A stretch of 64,000 bases of DNA from Enoplolaimus lenunculus (taxonomy: Eukaryota > Nematoda > Enoplea > Enoplida > Thoracostomopsidae): assembly GCA_030248215.1 (NCBI GenBank), contig JASANG010002067.1, positions 1-64,000 on the forward strand, given 5' to 3'. The notes below the pieces were generated by a model. It did no database searches. It saw only the letters and a program-made list of their open reading frames with translations, and had not been told where the DNA came from. Made by a program: the position numbers and the translations under genes. Below, piece after piece: positions 22,481-34,845 of this stretch; the stretch's first letter is position 1, and every line of letters begins with the position of its first letter.

Positions 22481-25400
22481 GAACAGTGTACAGAAGCCAT
22501 ACTTTAAATTCCAACCAGAAAAACTCTACACAATTTGCCATATATTTGACAAGTGGTAAAACAAATTTTACTGGTTTGATAATCTTTGAAAAATATGAAT
22601 AAGGCGCTGGCAAGTACTACTACCATGTTTATAATCGTGTCTATTAATAAGAAAACTAAAAACAAATAATGATGTTTTAAGTCTACTTGTAAGCAAACGA
22701 TTTAACCAACTACACCAACATTTATTATCGTCGTGATTATTAATATAAATACCAGACTGCTCAATCATTTTTTGCCATTTAAAAATTTGCGTGATTGAGC
22801 CTCTCATAATAATTGTATAGATGTATTTGAATTGCTTCAGACGGCGTGTCAGTGCTAATTTGTATAAGTAAAAGTTTTTTACTGTTATGCACATAAAAAT
22901 TGACTTGAAACATCCAGACTGTTACATTATTAAATTGACAAGATCAATAATTTTGAAAGACGTTAATAGTCTTAAGAAGCACAGAGATCTGTGCCTCAAA
23001 TGTTTAAAACATAAATCTTTTATATTCAAGAAGCAAATTTATGAGGCACAAATTTCGTGCACGGAATATATTAATATTTGATAACTAATTTTCAGGTCCA
23101 GTCAATATGAGTAACCAAGCTTTAAAGGTAATACGGATTGAACTCACTGGTTTGCATCCCGGCTGAGGCGTAATTAATTTTAATGGAAGGATTGAATTCC
23201 AATTCGATAAAGTTTGATAAGCTATTCGAATGGCATATGTTATTTTTTTGTGATAAACATAATTTGTTCTCGATGTAAAAACATAGCAGTAAAACCAAAT
23301 TTCTTTTATAATACAGATCGACGGCGTAATCACGTAAAAGGAAGTAACTGTAAACGTAATTTAAAATTACAGCCCAGCTCGACGAACCTACTCCAATCAC
23401 AGTTGGCTAAGTTTGAGTTAAAATTGTAGAAAACGAGTTTACTAGCCAATTTTCATCTATTAACTATTGAATCAAAATTGTTATGAGTCCAAATACAAAA
23501 TTATACTGTTGTAACAACACATATGGGGTTACATAGTGTTTTGTACAATAGTTGACCGCTTTTTAGCGTTAGTCAAAATTATATTTTTAGCATAAATATC
23601 AACTCTTATTTCAAGACGGCCAAAGTGTTTGGGTATGTTTGAAACCATTTCTCAAATATTATGCGTACAGATTTTAGTGAATATATGCAGAAACTTTTAA
23701 TCAAAGCGCACACTGCACCTCAATATTTATAATCGCAATGACGATGGTCGTGCTAAAATGTCGGCGAGTCTGGTTTGTTATCAACATTTTAACGTAGATA
23801 CGCCTACGAGTAGGACAAGGAAAATATATTTGACCAAAGCTCTCCGTGTTGAGAAAAAATGGTGATGAACAAGATCTTTGCATGAGGGATAAGTCGTCCT
23901 GCGACATGGTTGGAGAAATTGTCCTCAATTATTTCGAGAAGAATAATTGTAGGAGGATCTCTCCGCGGAGATGAATTGTTCTACGACGAGTTCTCCGGGG
24001 GATGATGGAATTGTCCGGGGAGGTAAAACGTCGTATGACACCGAAAACCCGCTATTTAACCCGTTGGATCTTTGCAGTGTTTATACCTCGGCGGCACGGG
24101 GTGGGGTGTTACTAGTGGATCCAGAGGGGCCATAAAATGGTAAGCTCTCGCTCTACCCTACAATTTTTGTCCTCAGAAAATTTTTTGTAAAAATACAATT
24201 TTACCCCAGAAATATTTTTGCAATAAGAACCTTACAATTTTTGTTCTAAGAAATTATTTTGCGATAAAATGAATTGATTTCTGCCTTACAATTTCTCTGC
24301 TAAAAATTTTTGGTTGTAAAATGATAAGGTCTATTGCCAGCCCGTCTCCCCGTCTGAAATTTTTGAACCGCCTCAGCGGGGTGTTCATTGGTAAACTGAG
24401 AATCATGAAGTACCTATGAATTTGCAATGAATTCATTTTTGCAAGCGCAATTCCTTAGTAAAGAGGATTACGTGAAAACAAGACCGATAAAAAATCCGAA
24501 GTATAGCAGGCACCCAAGGATTAATATAACTCTAAAAAGAGCACACCAAGCAATCAAAAAGCCAACTCGTTTTCCCAATAAACGACTTAAACTGCAAAGT
24601 AAAACATTAGTGTAAATGGGGATTTAAAGCCTCATTAATACCACTATATTCAGACATACCCCGTTCCTGCTTGACTGCCTTAACAGGCTACAGCGACAGA
24701 ATAACCTGCTGGATTGTAGAGTCTAAACTAAGTTATCCTCAGTCAGTACACAAACTTGCAAGAAAACTTTGAAATATAGTTATACCGCTACGAAATGAAT
24801 CTGGACTACACCACTGCTGCATGCAACATGGGTAAACAGTATTTCCTATACCAAAACGAGCCCTTTTTATTTTGATACAAGATCTTCCATTAAACTTTTC
24901 CAAACATTTACAACCTGAACTGCTACACATTTGCGTTAAATTTAATGTCGATACATGATTTATGTTCCTTGCGTTTATAAACATTTGGATTTTGAAATGA
25001 ATACTATTCAAAGAATGCCAATTAAATGTGACATCAGCATTGCAGACAGTAGGCGGCTAAACGAGGTAAAGCTTTAGCTCACAAGACTGAGAGAAAAGCG
25101 AAAAGTTCGGAAAATTTTTTCACAATATATACAGCAGAACGTATGGTTCAAGAAAGGTATACCGTGTATACGGTAAAACCATTGTAAGGTATCACGAACC
25201 CGTATTTATAAGGGTTGGTGGGCTCAGCCCCTCTAGCAAGATTTTGATTGTGCTAGAAATGTTTAGCAACGATGGAAGCTTATCGTTTCAGCTACACGCC
25301 CCTCCTAGAATGGTTTTGGTCTTCCAGCAGTCAGAGCTGGCAACGGGTTTGAGGTATCATGCGGTTTTAAATAATTTTTGTCTTAATTAATTTGGGATGA

Positions 25401-25595
25401 AAAATTAACTACTTAAGGAATTATATATAAACAGCAGACTTGTTTTTATTGACGTGCTGTAATGAATAAACTTTGATCTGGAGTTTGTTCTATATGAAAC
25501 TAAAACGAAAAGTAAACTCGAAAAGTGTGTTTTTTCACCCTACAGATGGGTTGGGTATTCAGAGGATTCGTGTAAAAATATTCCTCCCAACTTTT
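22481..25595. other. Gene-poor AT-rich DNA
   Basis: A minus-strand 108-codon frame (22568-22894) with a true ATG and six Cys is open but very AT-rich and unrecognised. Around 24140-24310 there are three loose repeats of CCTTACAATTTTTGTTC type. No other structure. Confidence 0.35.
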
Positions 25596-25790
25596 GGCCC
25601 ATGTAAAGATCAGGGGCGGAACGGTTATCTGTGGGACTAAAAAACAGTAAGCTTAAGCTTTAGACAATTTTTTGCTTGGCTTAGCTTTAGGCTTAGGAAT
25701 ATGCTCATTCTTACGCTTAGGTTTAGGCTTAGGCTTAGGTTTAGGAATATGCTTATAATACTGTTCCGCCGCAGTTTTTTTACGTTGGCC
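25596..25790. mobile_element. Family A MITE, best left terminus
   Basis: Left end GGCCCATGTAAAGATCAGGG followed by GCGGAACG; right end CTGTTCCGCCGCAGTTTTTT..ACGTTGGCC is its inverted partner. The interior is TTAGGCTTAGGTTTAGG arrays. No clear target duplication. Confidence 0.75.
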
Positions 25791-27414
25791 AAAATTTTTT
25801 ACAAAACTTCATGAGACAACTTGAAAAATGCGTTAACAATACACCGGTTAGCGATAATTTTTATTGATCGATGGCCGCTTTCCGTGCAAATTTCAAATTT
25901 ATGATCCAAAAATGCTTTAATATTTTACACGCAATTTCTTAAAAATCGTTTAACTTTCAAATTTATCTGGAAATAGGCGTCAGTCACAGGGTAGGGTTAA
26001 TAGTATATAAGCTTATTCAAGCATCACAATCCGTCGCAGTGACTAAACAGACCCAAGTCTAAAACTAACTTCGTGGTCAAACGCATGTTACGCTTTGGAT
26101 TGTTTTACTTCGTTGCCAGATGAACTTAAATGCTAATAACCAAAGCCATTGCGAAGCACATAAAAAGGCAAATCAGCAGACGATATGACCATTTTTGAAC
26201 TATTCTTAGTAGTTTTTAAAAAAAGTGTTGGTATAACAAACTGTTTAACAAACAGCGCTTTAATTACGCTACGGCGCAGCAAAGAACAACTGTTAAAATT
26301 TGGCGAAGAAAACAAAAATGTTTTGACATTTAGAAAACACGAAACTATATGGTTTTTAGAAAGAAAGTGTAAATCAGCATATTGCAAACTACCAAATAAA
26401 GCAGTGGCAGATCCAGAAGTCTTTGACTTTAGTCTTAAAAATCTTAATACAAAATTTCGGTATTATGACGTGTTTATGGGCAGGCAAAGCCTGGGTGCGC
26501 GAAATTGAATCCGCCATTTAAGTAAAGATTGAATTCACAACATTCTCATGGTCTTAAAATCATTTGATCAGATTTCGCTTTCACAAGGCAAAGTTGACCC
26601 ACAGTTACCAAAGAATATTAAAGTAACCTTATAAGTAAATTTTAAAAATCATTGACTTCGAACTCTCCCCGCCCTCCTAATACGTTGAAGCCTCTCTATG
26701 AGATAAAAATGAAAATTTGTACACAATATAATGTGTATGACAATCATTACGCGATTTGAGAGAGAACTGACTTGAGCTCCGGCATCAAACTCGTATGCCG
26801 GTATGGTTGATGTTCGAAGCCTCCATCGTAGAAAACGGGTTTTGATTCAGTTATTAAAATTTTGAAAGAAAAATATTTATTTCTGTGCAAAGTTCTATAC
26901 GTTTAATTAGAGAATTGTGTTCCAAATGTGGATTTAATTTTGAGTTTGTTGTAAAAACAACATCCACGCTCGAGCAAACAAGACGTTGATGTTTTGACAT
27001 CTCTAAAATGAGCATTTTATCACGCGACGCCTAATTAAAAACGTTGCGCCTATGTTTCTTGTATAATGCTTATGTTAGTTGTTCTGCTTCCGTTTACAAA
27101 CGGTCAATAAACCTGTGAGACCGCGGAGTTGGTTGTATCAAGAGTGGATGATCACTCTAACAATAGTGTGCAAGTACCGAAATTTGTACGGTACAAAATG
27201 TAGCACCGGGCGGTGCATTTTTGCCGTCCCCCCGTATTTAGATGGGAGGTAGTTGATGTTTGAAAGTGCACATGCTTTTAAAATTCTAAACGAATGCAAT
27301 TTCCACAATATCATGCGTTCACCAGGTGATAAAAATATTTAACACAAACAGAAACGAAAAAGGGATATTGAAGTGAAAGGTTCGGTCCATGTATAGCACT
27401 GAGACTTGCTGTCT
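25791..27414. other. No supported gene
   Basis: A plus-strand frame of 107 codons (26185-26508) starts with ATG but has no recognisable family, and the complementary strand is also open. Confidence 0.35.
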
Positions 27415-28148
27415 GCCAAGGTGGAAAACTTATGACAAGAAGTGAAGCGCAGCCACTCTTGTATGACAGCTAGGAACTCGCTGATTTGGTAGGAAATATC
27501 ACAAGCATAAGTTTGGCTTGGAAAACTGAAAAATTTACAAGATCTGTAGTGTAAAGTTTGTCTTTCTAAAACGGGAAAAGTGGAAAATTAAAATGATTAG
27601 ATTATCCCTGGGTTGGTAGGGAAAATGTGAAACATTGGTTTTGTTTGAAAAACAAAAAAGTGGAAAATTTAAAACGTATATTTTCCTAGTTAGGTAGTGA
27701 AAGTTTGAAAGTGGATTTTGTTTTGAAAACGAGAAAAGGAGAAAATTTAAAACGCCTATGATTTTCCCTACGTTGGTCGGGAAAACGTAAAGCAAAGGGT
27801 TTGTTTGGAAAATGGGAAAAGTGAAAAATTTAAAACATATAGAATTCCGGCCCTTTTGGAGTTTCTCTCCACAATGGTAAAGTTTCCTCCCGCCACAATG
27901 ATTCATGTTTATTATGACAAATTGCGGGACCACCCGGCGATTTGAAGGTACACTAAACAAGATGGAGGGGCTGCCGCCCCTCCAAGCTCCCCACATAAGT
28001 GGTTCCAATACTGAAGAATCAGGCGTCTGAATTTTCCACTTTTCCCAGCCCAAATTTTTCCTGTGATTTTTCCCACCTCACCAGCGGATTAAACCCGTCA
28101 TATGCGAGTTGCTGGGCTGCACATCTTGTGATAAGTTTTCCGCCTTGC
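27415..28148. mobile_element. Family F element, complete, with long inverted ends
   Basis: Left end GCCAAGGTGGAAAACTTATG, ACAAGAAGTGAAGCGCAGCC; the reversed right end reads GCAAGGCGGAAAACTTATCA, CAAGATGTGCAGCCCAGC. The inverted repeats run for about 50 bases. Between them lie four or five diverged units of GGAAAANTGGAAAATTTAAA..TTGGTAGGGAA type. A long minus-strand open frame across it is repeat-derived. Confidence 0.7.
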
Positions 28149-28693
28149 AAAAAAGGATGCCCCTGTGAAATATATTGGCCAAAGTTTCCTAGACGTTTGA
28201 TTTTTCTGCTAATACAATTGAGGCATCCATCATATATTCACCGGACTTTTTAAAATTTTAAAGGAGAAATAAACGGATGCACTGATTTTTTTAATTCTGG
28301 ATGGCTCTATACCGATAAAAGATCCGAATAACCGGTCACACCATAATTGTCGGCAATTGACTCAGAAGTTCCAAAGCACGATATTAAGTCTCTAGTGGCT
28401 CGAACTGCTACCCATTACTTTACAGTTGTAGTACTACTGCAGACTCTGCTTGGGCTCGCAAGTTTTTGATTTGACATAGTTCTGTTTTTAAAACTATAAA
28501 AATGTTTCCAAAGTTAAAACAAGTATCGTATTGATTTTACCGTTGGGTATTTAATTTTTATATCCGGCGAATAGAAGCAACCACACGCAACATAGTAAAC
28601 GTAACACCGACCGATAACATAAAATAGCAATAAATCGAATAATTAAACAATAAAAGCTGAAATTCAAGTCAAGCTGTTCTGGTATACAGCACA

Positions 28694-28808
28694 ATGAGTG
28701 CAGTTCAAGCGAGTGGTCCTAAGTGCCAGCGTAGACGCATGCCGTACATACAACTACCTGATACAGCCTGTTTATTGTCTAATTCATTAAAATCTGAACG
28801 CTGGACAG
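28694..28808 (+). CDS. Candidate first coding exon of an unrecognised plus-strand gene
   Basis: ATG in context CACAATGAG opens 38 codons plus one base, reading MSAVQASGPKCQRRR, then PYIQLPDTACLL and SERWT, ending at donor ACAG/GTAAAA. Downstream plus-strand AG sites at about 28998, 29046 and 29109 can be joined in phase in more than one way, so I do not propose a full model. A tandem duplication of about 48 bp lies just after the donor. Protein not recognised; an internal exon or chance frame remains possible. Confidence 0.3.
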
Positions 28809-28832
28809 GTAAAAATTGGTAACCAAGCCTTA

Positions 28833-28929
28833 AGATTAACCTCATCGTTAGCCTAACTGCATTGTTTTAGCTTGGCAATAGATTAACCTCATTGTTTGAC
28901 TAACGCAATGTTTTAGCTTGGCAATAGTG
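28833..28929. repeat. Tandem duplication of about 48 bp
   Basis: ATTAACCTCATYGTT..GTTTTAGCTTGGCAATAG occurs twice in direct succession, just downstream of the candidate exon at 28694. Confidence 0.65.
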
Positions 28930-31100
28930 TTTGCAATGAAACAACTTATGTCGGGTTTAACATATGACTTGACCTGAATGTCGAAATGCTTGGACTGTCA
29001 GTAATAACAGATGCGTCTTTAAAGATTTATGCGTCATCCGCTTTTAGTCGCGTCGAGAATGTGGAAAGGTAAACGCGGATGCCTGCGGGTAATATTCTCA
29101 TTCTGTTAATAATGCAGAATCACTCGACATTGGTGTATACATCACAAAATTTCGCGGTTGGAAACAAACATTATAGAAAGAGGGTTTAGATTTTTAAGTG
29201 CACTAACCCAAAGGCATCCCTACATCAAGAACATTGACTAGTATATAGTGTTTTCAGTAGAGCAGTACGAAAACCAAAAAAGCAGGTGTATATCTGAAAC
29301 TTTTGCAATTATGTCAACTTGATGAGCGTACCTGGTTATTCTTAATGTTGGGCGTTTTTCAGATAACAGTTTGTTAGCCAAATGTTCTTTTGCGTTATAG
29401 TCGAGAATATTTGAAAAGTTTCAAGGTTTTGACACGACAATTAATATAGTGAAGAAGTGAAATGCTAATTTTTTAACTTTTATGCTAAAATGTAGGCTTT
29501 GCTGCGTGCCGTTAGGAAGGAATGATTATTAAACTATGAGCGAAAAAATTCAACACCATGTCACTTTGGAACCAACTCGGTTGCGGCGGTAGGTGGGTTA
29601 TTCAAATATGTGCTTGGGGAACGTTTCCGCTAGAAATGAAAATCCTACGTTTTCGTAAATTTAGAGCACTGATGTGCCATCTTGATGTAGATATTGAAAC
29701 TAACCAGAGAAAATTTATAAAGCCACAGAGTTTTCTCGTAGCACTGAAATTTCTGCTGCGCGTGTCATGTGAGCAACAATTTGTTTATCGTCATGCGTTA
29801 CCCAGTGTGCAAATTGACGCCTAATTATTTAATTATATAAAACAAATATGGCTAATAAAATATTGAAAATTAAAAACTTTATCGTCATAGACAATAAATT
29901 TGAGTAAAAGCTATGATTTACACAAGTTTTTAATAGAAAACAAGAATGCAATAAAATGCAAATAGTAGCTTTTAAACACATAGGCAGTGCAGTTTTACAC
30001 AAAGGAAACTTCAATTTTTTCAACTTTCTTTCTAAAGACAGATCAAGTCGTCCCAGAATAGATCTTATGCAATCATAATTGCCAAATCTTATTTTCATCA
30101 GTCAAAATTGTTGCTCAAACCGAAGTGTTTAATGACGAAATACAAAATATTGCATTAGCAGCTGTGATAGCTGCTAATGTAATAACAACAAAGCACAGCA
30201 ATTTTTGTAGCCGAAACTAAAATTTTTACGGTCAGTAGCCAAAGAGGGGTACAAGGAAAACTTTGCCCTCAGGAAAAATATGGCATTGACTGGAAAATCT
30301 TTGTTTTGGCTTGTAAATACATCGAAATCCCTAATAAAATTACGTTGGACTGGCTGCGTGTCTAGAATCATCTGTTTTCAATTTATCAACGTTAAGAAAA
30401 CCTATACAGTCATAGTTCCACCCAACATTCTCTTCGTGTCAAAGAAAGCATATTACAATTGAGCAACATAAATAAACAACCTCTGTAACTACTGTTTTAG
30501 TTTAGACCAAGGCTGGTATCAATGATCTTCTGAGAGTAGTAAAAGAATTTAGAGCGCCAGAGTAACCTCCGTCAACGCGGAACCGCAACGTATATCAATT
30601 TTATATAAAAATGGCCCATGTTAATTATAGAAGCATGCCCATTGGAAAGCGGAGACCGAAGCTCTCAGAGGCTGGGAGACTTAGACTGGCTGAGGAGTAG
30701 GAGTAGAATTAGATTTATTTTTATGCTACACCTCGGTTTAGATTTAGGTTTAGCCTTTGCTTTGTGGGCTCTTGAGCAGGACATTATAGTAAACTTGGGC
30801 AAAAAATTGTAGCGATATTTGCAGCCCCGCTCCGAATCAGGTGTCCAATACAAGTACGATCTTCTGTAATGGCCACAGAAATCCGATTGCTTCCAACTGG
30901 GGGTATGCGGGAGGTTAAGCTTTTTTCATCAAAAATCAAAATAAGGTACATTAATGCTTAGATCTAAAAGAGCGTATGTATTTAAAACTGGATATCCTGA
31001 ACATCAAGATATATTTAGAAAAACGTTTTCGGTTTAATTGTTAAGTACAAAATTTCAGAATTTATAGTCGTTTTGAAACAAGCGTTTCAGTTGATTTGAA
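28930..31100. other. Downstream of GPCR; candidate exons only
   Basis: Several splice-bounded open stretches (plus 28998-29220 and 29496-29620, minus 29331-29390) overlap each other on opposite strands, so at most some are real. A family A-like GGCCCATG stub lies at 30613. Confidence 0.3.
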
Positions 31101-31144
31101 CATGAGCATTTTGAACAAATGAACAATAACAGGGCTTAGAATGT

Positions 31145-31150
31145 TTTATT
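31145..31150 (-). terminator. Polyadenylation signal overlapping the GPCR stop codon
   Basis: AATAAA begins with the last base of the TGA stop of the fifth GPCR exon, implying a 3' UTR of only some 15-30 bases if used. An ATTAAA-type alternative lies near 31033. Confidence 0.4.
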
Positions 31151-34100
31151 CAAGAATCCACATTTCCACCGTTTATTGTCACCTGCGGTACAATGTTTGG
31201 TTTTGTTGGTGATGTAGCAATCATAGATGCTGCTGCTACCTGGGATATTGCCCCAAGCGAGCGTCGTTGTGGCTCAGATTGACTTCTGGAACTAAAAACG
31301 TAAGCACGGACGTAGCCAGAATTTCATTTCGGGTGGCAAAAACCTTATGTTAAAATATAAAATTTTGTGAATTCAGGATCAATATTAAATTTTGTTCAAA
31401 GTTGTGTATTTCTTGTGTCTCGAGACATTTTGGGAGAAGATATGTTCTGCTGTTGCAAAATTGGGTTATTGTGTAGTTGGCTTCAATGGTTCATATTATT
31501 AAATGTGTATAGCATTTATCATCAGTTGGCGATAAGTTTTCAAAGTTGACAAGTTCCTGCAATTGTGGGTTGCAAGACTAGCGCAGTAGTAAAACAAATC
31601 AAATGCGAAAGATGTGCTGAACTTCGCTTCTCGTCATTCGCTGATTCGAAAACTACAAGGTCTATCACCAACTGGCGATAAGTGCTGCACACATTGAGAA
31701 TACGGGTCAATATCTAACTTGGACACTATAAGCAAGAAAAGTTTGCGTAGGATGTTCTTATCGTTTTACACAATGAAACTTAGCACCCTTACAGCCAGTT
31801 CGACAGTTATCAAATGTATTCTTTTAAAATTTGCACCCCAAACATGAATGTATATAGTTTAATCAAACTTATTGGACCGTAAACAAAACAGGCACAATTC
31901 TGCGAAACACAGTAAAGACTAATACCTTTCACAGCATCGTGAATCTTTCATGGCAGCGCGAACTTCTGGCATTCGGGCAGAATAAATCAAAGGATTCCAT
32001 AGGCCTTTTAGAATTATTAAACAATTCGAAATAATATTTGTGATCAGCGACGTGACAAAATCAATACGAACAATGCAGTCGTTTGGACACAAAAATACTG
32101 GAAACAACGTACCTGAAAATATTAATTTTAAAAAACTGGAAACTGGTTTTCTAAATTTTAAACTTTATTGGACCGTACCATTTTGCCATAAAAAATGTTA
32201 TGGTGGTGAGTGTGGAGCCCCATCTATATCCGGTAGTGTATGGCATGTGGGGTGTCGCAGTTACTTACAGGCCAGCCGAAACCGTTATGCCTAAGACTGA
32301 GTTTTTGCCCAAACTTGTACCTTACGGTTTTTCCTAAATCTGAACGTAATACTCAGCCTAAGCCTAAAGCATAAGCCTTAAATTTAAATGTGACGAAGAG
32401 TGTACAAGAGCGCGACTGAGTGTCAGATGGGTTTTCTTTCGGCTTTGGACCCGATTTCTGTCCAGCCAAAACGTTTACCTGGCAGCCAACCGACAATAAA
32501 CGATCCAACGATTACAAGCGAAGTTGTCAACGTGCGTCGTTTACGTTTAAGTTGAGTTTTATATTGAGTTCCACTTGAACGGCCCCGATTTCGAATTGAG
32601 TTAGATTTTAGTGAATCTGAATTCAGCGTTGATAGCTCAGTTGCGTCTGAATACAGCGACTGATTCCGGTCAGGTAATGCGTTTTGGCGTCGCAGCCATC
32701 GGGATGGCCGGTGATAAACGGGTTTCGAACAAGTAGACCTTGAACCGGAAGCTAATGAGTTTACAATTTCATCACAGGAGAATTGAGAGTCTTCGGTACG
32801 CCATTTGATAATAAGCGACGATTTTGTTGACATTCTAGGTTTGGCAACAGGTGGTGCAGATTGTGGCGTATGATGCAAGGCTGGACGGGTACAGGTTGCA
32901 GGTTCAGTGACAGAGTGATGAGTAGCGAGTTTATCCTGATCACCATGGCGACAGCGTGTCTGCAAAGGTAGGTTTCCAATTGACTGACGATGTCCGTTAT
33001 TTACAGGGTTGTCCACACCTGTGTTCATCGAAGGGGGCTCTGAGTTCGTAATTGCTATATAGGGTCCCTCCTTTTCGATTGGGACATCTAGTGTGGTAGG
33101 CGATTCTGGTCGTTGTGAAGACTGATGGGTTCGTATTACTGAAGAATTATTCAAATGGTGTTGCTGATGACCGTAACTGCCGCAGTCAGACTGTTCTTTA
33201 CTGCTGTTTCCGGCCGCGTGTCGCAATTGTTTGATCATTTTTTTACTCTGCCGAACTAAACTGAGACTGATTCGAATGTAAATCAAACACATGAGTACCA
33301 TAGGAATGACAAAGAATAGAAACATCGCCAGCCGATACGAGAATAGTTCGAAGCTGAAGTTTAAGCAAAATTTAAATGGTACTTTATATCAAATGGTAGG
33401 AAATGCACGCCGAATAATGCAAGTTAAACATTTAAACGGTTTGAATAGTGAGAGACGTAGCCATAGTTTTAAAGCCAAAATCTTGTATTAAGATTTAGTA
33501 CTAAAATTGCATTCGGCTTCTCGCTCGCGATTATCGCGAGGTTTCGTCCGTTATTCTCTATCGTGTGATCGCTGCAAGTTATCTTACACCAATATATAGC
33601 AAAGACATTAATGTAATACTGCACTCACTTCAGCATAGTTAGCATATTTTACATTACGAGCTCTATTGTTGGCTGAATCCCAGTCAACGAATTATTTCTC
33701 AAAATATGACAAAAAAACAAATGCACGCACGACTTACCTTGCGTAATTGGCGCATCTAGTTGCTTGAAACCCTTCATTGGGGATACTGGCGAAAAGTGTT
33801 AAAAATCCAAACGGTGGCAGCACCCACAACATGAAAATGATGAATCGAACACGAAAATTTGAAAACCAACGACGCCAAGAATGCGGGTAAGAAGTAGCGA
33901 ACAAATGATTAATCGACAAAAACACCAAATGCAGAATTGACGTGAATATACCACCAAGACGAAAGCCTGTAACATATCAAAAATGTTGAATTAAAACTTT
34001 ATTCTAAGTCACGCAACTAGGAATTATTAGTAGTGGAAGCAAGAACATTAATAGACGGGCAAGGAAATGTTTTCCAACATAAAATTTCTGTTAAATGCTA

Positions 34101-34845
34101 CCGAAACAATATTGGGACAGTGGAGCGAACATGCCCATAGAGGGTAATTACGGCATAGACTGTGTAGATAGGAATGTTCTGCGCTTGTCAATTTTATTCA
34201 ATATTCATTCTTGTTATACGTGTCAAATAAACACTAGTTGTTGATTAAGGCAAACTGTCAGTGGCATTTGCTTTAGATTGACAGCGAACTGCACCGAACA
34301 GCAGATAAATCATTAAATCTAAGAACCTTACTTTTGTACACCGTCAACAATTATTTCATATGGTAGTACCTAACGTTGCCACAACCAATTTAGATTGGGA
34401 ACTGCATAAAACACTACTTACCTTCAATAATAAACGCAACACAAAACGTATCGAATAGTATAACGCCGAATACAACAGGCAAATAACTGTTAATTATCAG
34501 TCCTGCAACCAAAAAGAACGACGCCCATACATCAGCAGCCGCTAAACTTAACGTTATCACCAGCGTCGGATTGTGAGACGTTGTTCTCGAACTTAACCCA
34601 GATGCTATACTAATAGTGCCTCCAGCACCGCCGCCATAATTTGGTTTCACCCATTTCAACGAGCATAAAATGTATAAATTAGCAATTATTGCCATGGCGC
34701 ATAGGCATGCCATTACTGGTACAGTTATCGAGTAAACTCGTAAGCGTAAATCTGCTTGACGCAGCGTTGCATCAATAAACGCAGTTGTTATGTTTATTTG
34801 AATTGGAACAAACGTTGAATTCAACCATACAGTTGAAGTGCTCAT
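31150..34845 (-). CDS. Class A (rhodopsin-like) G-protein-coupled receptor, orphan type, 618 aa, complete
   Basis: Five minus-strand exons: 34422-34845, 33738-33966, 32479-33353, 31926-32112 and 31150-31291; phases 1, 2, 1, 2 all agree. Residues 1-36 are an extracellular tail with two N-glycosylation sites (N9, N18). TM1 at 37-63 has N56; TM2 has LAAAD (D105); C135 and C213 are placed for the TM3-ECL2 disulfide. TM3 ends in NHL (161-163) where DRY is expected. TM5 has P235. The third intracellular loop is about 240 residues, Ser/Gln/His-rich. TM6 has GWLP (506-509) instead of CWxP; TM7 has NPLIY (549-553). Cys569-570 could anchor helix 8, and the tail carries RRSLG, a PKA-type site. It should sit in the plasma membrane and signal through G proteins; the ligand is unknown. 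The long ICL3 recalls amine receptors, but I cannot name an orthologue. Exon 4 reads into a TAG in its donor (GTATTAG), so intron retention would end the protein at 573. Confidence 0.93.
32275..32375. repeat. CCTAAG-type remnant beside the GPCR gene
   Basis: Words such as CAGCCTAAGCCTAAAGC and TATGCCTAAGACTGAG between GPCR exons 3 and 4; probably an old family A copy inside the intron. Confidence 0.4.

Noticed and set aside
25680-25750. Interstitial telomere
   Set aside because: TTAGGC-like units are short, variable and enclosed by MITE inverted ends; they are better explained as MITE interior.
26185-26508. Plus-strand frame of 107 codons with ATG
   Set aside because: No recognisable family, the opposite strand is also open, and no splice or polyadenylation context supports it.
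27535-28053. Minus-strand frame of 172 codons
   Set aside because: It lies inside the family F element and its repeated Phe/Lys-rich blocks are translations of the internal tandem units.
29331-29400. Minus-strand exon reading EHLANKLLSEKRPTLRIT before a GTACGC donor
   Set aside because: No usable acceptor with a pyrimidine tract, and it conflicts with plus-strand candidates in the same place.
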